Positions 6,893-12,772 of a DNA stretch of 16,437 bases are shown here, one piece after another. The DNA is taken from positions 1 to 16,437 of the forward strand of contig JBEPVM010000040.1 of the NCBI GenBank assembly GCA_041690995.1, in the 5' to 3' direction. The DNA is from UBA4722 sp041690995 (lineage in GTDB: Bacteria > Pseudomonadota > Gammaproteobacteria > DSM-16500). The notes beneath the pieces were generated by a model, which saw nothing but the letters and a program-made list of their open reading frames with translations, was not told the DNA's origin and made no database searches. Each line of letters starts with the position of its first letter. Position 1 is the stretch's first letter. The translations under genes and the position numbers were made by a program.

Positions 6893-7045
6893 ATCTTCTT
6901 TCATCCGGACTTTCACCGTCGGCTTTGGCATTTCACCAAATCTGCAGCTTTTAATAAGTGGTATATTAAAAGCGCTCGCGGGCTCTTTTACTGATCGCTT
7001 GAGTAAAAACACCGCCGGTAGGGATTTGCACCCCGCCCTGAAGAT
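6893..7045 (-). promoter_or_regulatory. FMN riboswitch (RFN element)
   Basis: The minus strand carries the conserved RFN blocks in order: AGGGCGGGGTGCAAATCCC, TACCGGCGGTG, AGCCCGCGAGCG, then GATTTGGTGAAATGCC, AAAGCCGACGGTGAAAGTC and GGATGAAAGAAGAT. Helix P1 pairs ATCTTC (7045-7040) with GAAGAT (6898-6893). It sits in the 5' leader of ribE-ribBA and should repress them when FMN is abundant. Established family; very clear match. Confidence 0.97.
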
Positions 7046-7060
7046 AGTTAATCTTTTGGC

Positions 7061-7089
7061 AAATTAATGAGAATGAGGGCGGTTGTCAA
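7061..7089 (-). promoter_or_regulatory. Promoter of the riboflavin operon
   Basis: Minus strand TTGACA (7089-7084, perfect -35), 17-nt spacer, TAATTT (7066-7061). Transcription would begin about 10 nt before the riboswitch. The -35 box lies at the very edge of the duplicated unit. Confidence 0.65.
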
Positions 7090-7114
7090 GTCATTTATAA
7101 AAAAATGGATTCAG
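7083..7114. repeat. Duplication leader, copy 1
   Basis: TTGTCAAGTCATTTATA (7083-7099) and the following bases up to the relE stop codon recur at 7790-7821 with 16 of 17 matches in the core and weaker matches after it. This marks the left edge of the tandemly duplicated unit. Similarity stops abruptly to the left of 7083. Confidence 0.7.
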
Positions 7115-7377
7115 GCATAAACCTCTTTTCTATGCCCAACCTGAATAATGATAATTTCTATTTCTTCATCATTAATACGACAAATAATACGGTAATTCTC
7201 TACACGATAACGCCATAAACCAAATTTTTCATGCAGTAAACCTTTGCCAAAAATCCGAGGATTTCTCTGAGGTGCGACACGTTTTTCCATGTAGTTAATA
7301 ATTTTTTTTTGGATGGAGGAATCTATGCTTTTAAAATCTTTTTCAGTGCGTTCATCCCACTTAATCTTCCAAATCAA
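7111..7377 (-). CDS. relE: RelE-family toxin, mRNA interferase
   Basis: This 88-residue protein of the RelE/ParE superfamily would be a ribosome-dependent mRNA endonuclease. It shows the family layout: WKIKWDERTEKDFKSID at the N-terminus, then NPRIFGKGL (38-46), FGLWRYRVENYRIICRI (52-68) and IIQVGHRKEVY (77-87). The basic and aromatic residues of the C-terminal part expected in active members are kept. It has no ATG: the start is TTG at 7377 with GGAG 7 nt upstream, inside the end of relB (17-bp overlap), so translation is coupled to the antitoxin. A remnant of a second copy lies at 8602-8697. Intact by appearance; activity is untested. Confidence 0.88.
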   Translation of the reverse strand: MIWKIKWDERTEKDFKSIDSSIQKKIINYMEKRVAPQRNPRIFGKGLLHEKFGLWRYRVENYRIICRINDEEIEIIIIQVGHRKEVYA

Positions 7378-7576
7378 GCTTTTTCTCCAATTCTGTCGTA
7401 CTTAGATACTTTCCTGGTTTTTGCAATCTTTGGAGTGCAAGGTAAGTGTCTTCAATATCTTCCAGGTGAGTGAGGATAGCCTCACGCACATAAAAAGTCT
7501 TGGTTCGGCCAGTTTCTTTGGCTAATAAATCTAATCTATTTTCTACCCCTTTGGGTAACCGAATGGCTAGACTCAT
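7361..7576 (-). CDS. relB: RelB-family ribbon-helix-helix antitoxin
   Basis: This 71-residue antitoxin begins with a ribbon-helix-helix DNA-binding motif: strand SLAIRLP (2-8), then GVENRLDLLAKETGRTKTFYVREAI across two helices. A helical toxin-binding part follows, LEDIEDTYLALQRLQ and ELEKKLD. The frame is open from 7627, but the ATG at 7576 is chosen because the motif starts there and AGGAGAGGTG lies 5 nt upstream, one of the strongest ribosome binding sites in the window. It precedes relE in the same transcript and should neutralise the toxin and repress its own promoter, as is usual for this family. Confidence 0.88.
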   Translation of the reverse strand: MSLAIRLPKGVENRLDLLAKETGRTKTFYVREAILTHLEDIEDTYLALQRLQKPGKYLSTTELEKKLDLED

Positions 7577-7675
7577 AGTACACCTCTCCTGTCTATTTGT
7601 ATTCTCTGTATTGCAAGTATAGCGCACAGAGTGTATTCGTACAATTTATTTTTATCTTGTTAATTATACTGATTA

Positions 7676-7791
7676 TTTTATTTCGGCAATAAAATCCAAT
7701 ACCTGCCTGTTTTTTGCATGTGTCCCGCAGCAAAAATGCTCGAATAGTTTGCATGGATATTTTTTCTTTTGAAATGGCTTTATTAGCGATT
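7676..7791 (-). pseudogene. Remnant of a second mltA 3' end, internally deleted
   Basis: Positions 7676-7735 match the end of mltA at 8701-8760 with one mismatch in 60, including the stop codon. Positions 7739-7791 then match 9071-9123 with a few mismatches, so about 310 bp of mltA between them are missing. A frame that runs through here can still be translated over the internal segment (IANKAISKEKISMQTIRA, against IANKAIPKEKISMQTIRA in MltA), but then shifts out of frame. Not functional. Confidence 0.85.
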
Positions 7792-7821
7792 GTCAAGTCA
7801 CTTATACGGAAATGCATTGAG
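7790..7821. repeat. Duplication leader, copy 2
   Basis: TTGTCAAGTCACTTATA (7790-7806) repeats 7083-7099. The copy includes the -35 TTGACA of the rib promoter on the minus strand (7796-7791), but not its -10 box. It directly abuts the mltA remnant, giving the novel junction of the tandem duplication. The rest of this leader is continued at 8602 beyond the inserted higB/higA pair. Confidence 0.65.
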
Positions 7822-7846
7822 TTAAGGACAATAATAACAGTATTAT
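7817..7846 (+). promoter_or_regulatory. Probable higB/higA promoter with operator-like palindrome
   Basis: TTGAGT (7817-7822), 18-nt spacer, TATTAT (7841-7846). The -10 box is one arm of a perfect inverted repeat ATAATA-ACAG-TATTAT (7831-7846), a natural site for autorepression by the HTH antitoxin. That role is inferred. Confidence 0.4.
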
Positions 7847-7895
7847 GAGCGATTATTTTTAAAAATTAACAGGATAAGTAGCAGGAACTACGCCA

Positions 7896-8234
7896 ATGAC
7901 GTATACTAAAAATAGAACGATCGTTTTTGTGGAAACTAAGAAGTTTACTGTCTTGTTAAAGGAGTATTTACATGACGATGAGTACCGAGAATTACAAGAA
8001 CACTTGATGAAAAACCCTGAGGTGGGCAAAATTATTCGAGATAGCGGAGGTGTTCGGAAGATGCGCTGGTCACGAAAAGGCATGGGCAAATCAGGGGGTA
8101 TACGAATTATTTATTTTTGGGCTAAAGCACGAGATGAGATTTACATGTTAACAATATATAGCAAATCAGAAAGAGAAACGATTGATAAGAAAACATTAGC
8201 TCAGATTGCTGGACAATTGGAGGGAATTAAATGA
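7896..8234 (+). CDS. higB: HigB/RelE-like toxin of a toxin-first pair
   Basis: This 112-residue protein belongs to the RelE-like group often found upstream of an HTH antitoxin (HigB-2 or COG4737 type). The pattern is clear: FVETKKFT (11-18), DDEYRELQEHLMKNPEVGKII (27-47), GGVRKMRWS (51-59), GKSGGIRIIYFW (64-75) and MLTIYSKSE (84-92). Known members cut mRNA at the ribosome. The ATG at 7896 has AGGAA 8 nt upstream. The stop overlaps the antitoxin start by 4 nt (ATGA), so the pair is coupled. It reads opposite to its neighbours and lies inside the leader of the duplicated relBE-mltA unit, which points to later insertion. Confidence 0.85.
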   Translation: MTYTKNRTIVFVETKKFTVLLKEYLHDDEYRELQEHLMKNPEVGKIIRDSGGVRKMRWSRKGMGKSGGIRIIYFWAKARDEIYMLTIYSKSERETIDKKTLAQIAGQLEGIK

Positions 8235-8596
8235 AAAGAGAACGCAATATTGGCCAAGAAATCCTGGCAGGCATACAGGAAATAAAAAAATGGCAGCAAG
8301 GCAAAAAAAAATTGAAAGTGACACGTATGTCCTTACCTGGCGCAAGTGACGTGGTTAAAATTCGTGAAAAATTTAAACTTGATCAGGAAGATTTTGCTGA
8401 TCTCATTGGGGTAAGTGTTAAAACTATACAAAACTGGGAGCAAAAACATCGGGAACCTCAAGGTGCTGCAAGAAGTTTATTGCGCATTGCTGATAAAGCC
8501 CCCGCTGCGGTTTTAAAAGCTCTCCCAAGAAATATATCAAGTGTTCATAAGCAACCTTTTGCAAAAGCAAATGCAAAGTCTTGTCCTTCAAAATAG
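8231..8596 (+). CDS. higA: HTH (XRE/NadS-like) antitoxin of the higB pair
   Basis: This 121-residue DNA-binding antitoxin has a Cro/C1-type helix-turn-helix at about residues 42-85 (VVKIREKFKLDQEDFADLIGVS, then VKTIQNWEQKHREPQGAAR). RSLLRIADKAPAAVLKAL completes a NadS-like protein of about 98 residues. Upstream of the HTH is a basic segment (KKWQQGKKKLKVTRM) of the kind that contacts the toxin in this class. About 22 further residues (RNISSVHKQPF to SCPSK) are unlike the family and end just before the copy-2 relE remnant at 8602. They may come from fusion to foreign sequence at the insertion edge. It should bind and neutralise the toxin and repress the palindrome at 7831-7846. Confidence 0.83.
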   Translation: MKRERNIGQEILAGIQEIKKWQQGKKKLKVTRMSLPGASDVVKIREKFKLDQEDFADLIGVSVKTIQNWEQKHREPQGAARSLLRIADKAPAAVLKALPRNISSVHKQPFAKANAKSCPSK

Positions 8597-8601
8597 CTTT
8601 T

Positions 8602-8697
8602 TCAGGCATAAAATTTTTTAAATCTTTTTCAATATGTTTATCCCACTTAATCTTCCAAATTAAGCTTCTTCTCCCGTTCTATTGTACTTAGATATTT
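8602..8697 (-). pseudogene. Remnant of a second relBE copy
   Basis: Positions 8602-8612 match the relE stop end (7111-7121), and 8618-8697 match 7332-7411 with scattered substitutions. The second block spans the relE start and the relB end. The middle of relE and most of relB are deleted. The block joins directly to the end of mltA. No product is expected. Confidence 0.85.
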
Positions 8698-8702
8698 CTG
8701 TT

Positions 8703-9908
8703 TTATTTCGGCAATAAAATCCAATACCTGCCTGCTTTTTGCATGTGTCCCGCAGCAAAAGCGGCGTCTGCACCCGCGCCCCAATAAATATCACCGCGTA
8801 CGATGCCTTTAATTGCGCCGCCTGTGTCTTGAGCGATGAGCAAATGGCGGAAGATTTTTTCTTTTAATTTTTTATCTGGTACACGTGTATCTAGCCAGAG
8901 TGGGACACCGAAAGGGATGTAACGTGTATCGACTGCCAGGGAGTGTTGGGGGGTTAAGGGAACGTGTTCTGTACCTAGTGGGTTTTTGTCGGGTAAAATA
9001 GTAAAAAAGACGTAGGATTTATTTTGATTGAGTAGATTAATGATTTGTTGAGGATGGTGTGATAACCACGCTCGAATGGTTTGCATTGAAATTTTTTCTT
9101 TTGGAATGGCTTTATTAGCAATGAGCAAGCTGCCAATGGCTGTGTAAGGTTGGCCATTTGTACCTGCAAACCCGAGTAATAATGTTTGATGATTCGGGAG
9201 TTGCACAATGGCTGAACCTTGTATTTGGGCGAAGAAAACATCAACGATATTATCAATCCATACGATAACATCCGCATGGTCATCTAAAGCCCCTTGTTGA
9301 ATGGCTGCGTGATCGGGGTAGGGTAGTAGGGTATGATTTTTTAACTGGCCTATAATACTCTTTCCCTTAAATTCAGGGCTAAATCGCGTTAAATCTATTT
9401 TGACTAAATCATGAGGTAAGCTATAGAGAGGAACAGAGTATTGATTAGTTTTTTTTAAATTTCCATGTAATAAAGGTAGATAATAACCTGTGAATAATCC
9501 TTTGGGATTAAAATTATTTTTGACAGCGTAAGGTTGAAACGATGTTTCAAAAAATTGTCGAGCTTGATGGGGGGTGGGATGTTGTAGTTTGTTAGCGGCT
9601 ACGCAGATAGTTTGCCAGGCGGCGTTGGTTTTATGAATGGGTAATGCTGTGCTGAAAGGCAGCGTTGGGTTGTGTTTTAAGATTTCGGTACAAGATTTTT
9701 GAAAGGCGAGTAATGCCTGGCTGGAGTTTTCTTTTTTCCAATTCGGTAAATGATCATAAGTTGTTTTGGTGAGTGACACGTGCGAAAATAGCGCGCCTTT
9801 GTAATAGTAATAGCAGGCAGGGACTATTATTAAAAATAATAGAATAATAAATAAGCTGGTTTTTTTATAATGATTCACAGAGTTCAATAGTCGATTGTAG
9901 TAGGTCAT
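8703..9908 (-). CDS. mltA: Membrane-bound lytic murein transglycosylase A
   Basis: MltA cleaves peptidoglycan glycan strands to 1,6-anhydromuropeptides in the periplasm. At 401 residues it is complete. The N-terminus has a basic region then a hydrophobic core (18-30) ending in VPAC (29-32), which could be a lipobox with C32 as the lipidated cysteine, as in E. coli MltA. FTGYYLPLLHG marks the MltA domain. The C-terminal 3D domain keeps both conserved aspartates in DTGGAIKG (D361) and RGDIYWG (D373), one of which is the catalytic acid. The start is poor: AGG directly abuts the ATG, and no other methionine precedes the signal. It starts 3 bp from the divergent pdxJ start, so its promoter must lie within pdxJ. 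A decayed duplicate of its 3' end is at 7676-7791. Confidence 0.93.
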   Translation of the reverse strand: MTYYNRLLNSVNHYKKTSLFIILLFLIIVPACYYYYKGALFSHVSLTKTTYDHLPNWKKENSSQALLAFQKSCTEILKHNPTLPFSTALPIHKTNAAWQTICVAANKLQHPTPHQARQFFETSFQPYAVKNNFNPKGLFTGYYLPLLHGNLKKTNQYSVPLYSLPHDLVKIDLTRFSPEFKGKSIIGQLKNHTLLPYPDHAAIQQGALDDHADVIVWIDNIVDVFFAQIQGSAIVQLPNHQTLLLGFAGTNGQPYTAIGSLLIANKAIPKEKISMQTIRAWLSHHPQQIINLLNQNKSYVFFTILPDKNPLGTEHVPLTPQHSLAVDTRYIPFGVPLWLDTRVPDKKLKEKIFRHLLIAQDTGGAIKGIVRGDIYWGAGADAAFAAGHMQKAGRYWILLPK

Positions 9909-9911
9909 CCT

Positions 9912-10664
9912 ATGGTAACTAAGCTGAGTGTGAATATCAATAAATTAGCGACATTGAGAAATGCGCGCGGAAAGAATAATCCCGATGTTTTAAAAACAAC
10001 ATTGGATATTATTTCTTATGGGGCAGAAGGGATTACTATACACCCACGTCCTGATGAACGGCATATTCGTCGAAAAGATGTGTATGAGATAGCCTCTGCC
10101 ATTTCAGTCGAGCTGAATATTGAAGGGTATCCCGATAAAAATTTTTTGGATTTAGTGAAAGAAGTAAAGCCTGCGCAGTGTACATTAGTGCCTGACCCTC
10201 CGCACGTACTCACATCGAATGCGGGCTGGTCGATTGAAAAAAACAGTGTATTTTTGCAAAAAACAGTGGAAGAATTGCATGAATTTGGTATTCGGACTGT
10301 GCTATTCTTAGACCCTTATAATTTTTCTGATAAAGATAGAGAGATATTGCCTACTCTAGGTACGGATCGCGTAGAGCTTTATACGGAAAATTACGCCGCG
10401 AATTATGGGACGTCTCGATCTGCTGAAGTCTTAGCTGTTTATAAAAACACAGCGATGATTATTCATCAATTAGGGATAGGTCTCAATGCGGGGCATGATC
10501 TTGATTTAGCGAATTTGCGTCCATTTGTTAAAGAAATTCCGATGATTAAAGAGGTTTCTATCGGGCATGCGTTGATTTGTGATAGCTTGCGGTATGGGTT
10601 GAAGGAGACGGTGAGGCGGTATTTGGGATGTCTTGCTATCAGTCGAGAGCTAAATAATGAATAA
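9912..10664 (+). CDS. pdxJ: Pyridoxine 5'-phosphate synthase
   Basis: PdxJ condenses 1-deoxy-xylulose 5-phosphate with 3-amino-2-oxopropyl phosphate to pyridoxine 5'-phosphate in the DXP-dependent vitamin B6 pathway. This 250-residue TIM-barrel protein shows KLSVNINKLATLRNARG (4-20), GITIHPRPDERHI, LVPD with TSNAGW, DRVELYTE, GLNAGHDLDLANL and SIGHALICDSL, covering the expected active-site loops. The wording of these motifs, especially the VNINKLATLRNARG start, NIEGYP and TSNAGW, matches the form I associate with Bacteroidota rather than the proteobacterial GVNIDH..TLR form. The start has AGGT 7 nt upstream. Nine bp separate it from the Rieske gene, so the two are one transcript. Confidence 0.93.
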   Translation: MVTKLSVNINKLATLRNARGKNNPDVLKTTLDIISYGAEGITIHPRPDERHIRRKDVYEIASAISVELNIEGYPDKNFLDLVKEVKPAQCTLVPDPPHVLTSNAGWSIEKNSVFLQKTVEELHEFGIRTVLFLDPYNFSDKDREILPTLGTDRVELYTENYAANYGTSRSAEVLAVYKNTAMIIHQLGIGLNAGHDLDLANLRPFVKEIPMIKEVSIGHALICDSLRYGLKETVRRYLGCLAISRELNNE

Positions 10665-10673
10665 GGATTTTGT

Positions 10674-11606
10674 ATGAATAAAAATAGTCGATTAGTGAAA
10701 CATCTTTCGCCAAATGGATTATATGAACAGCTACAGCAATTCACTTCAGGCATGGCAGTCACAAAAGGAGCATTTGAGCTAGTTGTGGAAAGATGTACGT
10801 TACCTGATCTTGCATGGAATCACATGGATCAGTTACATCGATTGGCTATCCACAATACGTATGAAAAAGGCATTCGTATTGCCACAGGACAAGATTTTGC
10901 GATTTCTTTAACGCAATGGAAGAATTGGCCGTTTTTTATTACAGTGACAGATGTGTATATCGCTGAAGGGTTGTTTTATCAGTCGTTCAATCTAGCAGGT
11001 ATTATTTTTATTCATTCTATTATTTCATTAGAACAAATGGGTGATAGCGTAAAGCTTAAGAATGAATGGTTTATTGCATCGCATAAATTATTTAAGCTCC
11101 TTCATTATCCGCTCAATAGAAAACTTTACAAATTAAATGTGCGCTTGCAACAAGAAGATGAGCAGATCCGACAAGGGCGTTTTGAATTAAGAAAACAGGG
11201 GTATGGTTTTAAAACAGATTGTCCTGATTATTATAACTCAAATGTATTAGGGGCTCATACGATTTATCCTATATTAGAGAAAAATGCTTATTTTTCTTTG
11301 GAGAATATTACAGAAACGCCAATGACATTGGACGCTGGGAATTTAAAATTTATTGTCAAAAAAAATAATAATACTTATTTTATCTGGCCTGCTGCATGCC
11401 CGCACGAAGGTGGCCCTCTTATTAAAGGTAAATTTTGTGATGCAAAAGTGACATGTCCTTGGCATGGGCTGCACTTTAAAGCGGCAGAATTATCTCGGCA
11501 GGTGACGCATGCCGCTAAACATGGATTTGAATATGAATTAATTGGAGATGATATTTATGTGAGGCAGGGTAGTTGTATTGAGGCAGTTGTAAAAGATAGC
11601 CAGTAG
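10674..11606 (+). CDS. Rieske [2Fe-2S] protein with apparently permuted oxygenase architecture
   Basis: In this 310-residue protein the C-terminal part (about 195-300) is a Rieske domain with ligands C242-x-H244 and C261-x2-H264 (ACPHEGGP and CPWHGLHF). The N-terminal part (about 30-180) resembles the catalytic helix-grip domain of Rieske non-haem iron oxygenases. N49, D52, H55 and H60 reproduce the D-x2-H-x4-H iron motif. Beta-rich segments follow, and a helix QQEDEQIRQGRFELRKQGY holds D162 where the third iron ligand would sit. In normal Rieske oxygenases the Rieske domain comes first; here it comes last. Substrate unknown. AAGGA lies 6 nt before the ATG and pdxJ is 9 bp upstream. The Rieske assignment is firm; the oxygenase assignment is inference. 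Confidence 0.8.
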   Translation: MNKNSRLVKHLSPNGLYEQLQQFTSGMAVTKGAFELVVERCTLPDLAWNHMDQLHRLAIHNTYEKGIRIATGQDFAISLTQWKNWPFFITVTDVYIAEGLFYQSFNLAGIIFIHSIISLEQMGDSVKLKNEWFIASHKLFKLLHYPLNRKLYKLNVRLQQEDEQIRQGRFELRKQGYGFKTDCPDYYNSNVLGAHTIYPILEKNAYFSLENITETPMTLDAGNLKFIVKKNNNTYFIWPAACPHEGGPLIKGKFCDAKVTCPWHGLHFKAAELSRQVTHAAKHGFEYELIGDDIYVRQGSCIEAVVKDSQ

Positions 11607-11614
11607 TAGGTTTA

Positions 11615-11639
11615 CTAATCCTTGCATTAGGTTATTTTT
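11615..11639 (+). terminator. Weak terminator-like hairpin after the Rieske gene
   Basis: CTAAT-CCTTGC-ATTAG (11615-11630) is followed after four bases by five T (11635-11639). The stem is short and AT-rich. It may separate the pdxJ transcript from the sugar gene cluster, with a 101-bp gap in which no strong promoter is seen. Confidence 0.25.
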
Positions 11640-11707
11640 GCCGTTATTCTCAAAATGTTATATTGGTTTTTTTGAGCGCGATATGTATTTGTAATGGGAG
11701 GGTAGGT

Positions 11708-12748
11708 GTGCGTTTTTTAATTACGGGTGGGGCAGGTTATTTTGGTTCAGTATTAAAAAAGTATTTGTTAAGTGAAGGGCATTCCTGTGTGAGTATTGAT
11801 ATTGTAGCGGATATTGATCAACACCCTTACTTAGAAAGTCATGTTTTAGATATTACTGACCAAAATAAGTTAGCTGTTTTTTTTGAAAGCCAACAAAAGT
11901 TTGATGCGATTTATCATTGCGCTGCCCAATTAATTTTTAAAAAAAGTAATCGTTGTTATTTTAACGATACGAATGTGATGGCAACTCATTATCTCGCTGA
12001 TTTGTGTGTGAAACATGCAGTACAACATTTTATTTTTATTTCCTCTAACTGTGTTTATGGAAAGTTAAATCAATTGTTAGTGACAGAAGATCACCCATTG
12101 AATGCTTTTGAAGTATATGGCCAAAGCAAAGTGGCATCTGAGAATATTTTACAAGCCTATGTGGATAAAATGAATGTTATTATTTTTCGGCCGCCAACGA
12201 TTATTGGAAAAGGCAGATTAGGTATTCTATCATTAGTGTATGATTTTATCCGAGAGAATAGAAAACTGTGGTTAATTGGTAAAGGTGAGAATCGTTATCA
12301 ATTTATTTTAGGAGAGGATTTAGCGAAGGCTTGTTATCTAGCCACTCAGGTTAATCGTAGTGATGTTTTTAATATTGGTACTGATAACGTGCTAACATTA
12401 AATGCAGTTTTTAGTGATTTAATTAAATATGCTAACAGCCGAACTAAAATTATTCATTTTCCTGAAAAATTAGGTGTTATGTGTTTGAAGTTAGCCTATC
12501 AATTAAGATTATCACCTGTAGGTCCTTATACTTATAACATGATTGCGAGTAGCTATGTAGGTGATACGGTAAAAATTAAAACTGTACTCAATTGGCAACC
12601 GACTAAATCAAATTCGGAAATTTTAATCGATGGCTATCAACATTATATTGATAATTACCAGACCATTCATAATAAAGCTGCTAAATTGCCTGGGCATCGT
12701 AGCGCTGGCCGTGTAGGAATTTTGAACCTGGTTAAATGGATTTCTTAA
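11708..12748 (+). CDS. NAD(P)-dependent nucleotide-sugar epimerase/dehydratase, extended SDR
   Basis: This 346-residue extended short-chain dehydrogenase probably acts on a nucleotide-activated sugar. It has the Rossmann motif TGGAGYFG (6-13), acidic D31 at the end of the second strand, CAAQ (71-74), SSNCVYG (112-118) and the catalytic Y137-x3-K141 (YGQSK). RPPTIIGKGR and GKGENRYQFILGEDLAKA match substrate-domain segments of the family. I choose the GTG at 11708 with GGGAGG 6 nt upstream, which places MRFLITGG at the start. The frame is open from a TTG at 11663, but that has no ribosome binding site and adds non-family residues. The exact sugar cannot be told. It is the first gene of a four-gene cluster for glycan assembly. 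Confidence 0.88.
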   Translation: MRFLITGGAGYFGSVLKKYLLSEGHSCVSIDIVADIDQHPYLESHVLDITDQNKLAVFFESQQKFDAIYHCAAQLIFKKSNRCYFNDTNVMATHYLADLCVKHAVQHFIFISSNCVYGKLNQLLVTEDHPLNAFEVYGQSKVASENILQAYVDKMNVIIFRPPTIIGKGRLGILSLVYDFIRENRKLWLIGKGENRYQFILGEDLAKACYLATQVNRSDVFNIGTDNVLTLNAVFSDLIKYANSRTKIIHFPEKLGVMCLKLAYQLRLSPVGPYTYNMIASSYVGDTVKIKTVLNWQPTKSNSEILIDGYQHYIDNYQTIHNKAAKLPGHRSAGRVGILNLVKWIS

Positions 12749-12772
12749 CATTGCTATTGCAGGAGAATGGAA

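Noticed and set aside
6824..7012. A 62-residue minus-strand reading frame
   Set aside because: It lies within the FMN aptamer and its leader, where the RNA sequence is constrained by the riboswitch fold.
7083..7806. The 17-bp direct repeats as target-site duplications of an insertion sequence
   Set aside because: No transposase or terminal inverted repeats lie between them. The repeats continue as diverged homology and fit the tandem duplication of the whole unit.
7593..7817. A 74-residue minus-strand reading frame
   Set aside because: It is a chimera. The internal MltA peptide (IANKAISKEKISMQTIRA) continues out of frame into the mltA 3' remnant and then into the relB upstream region. It is an artefact of the duplication, not a gene.
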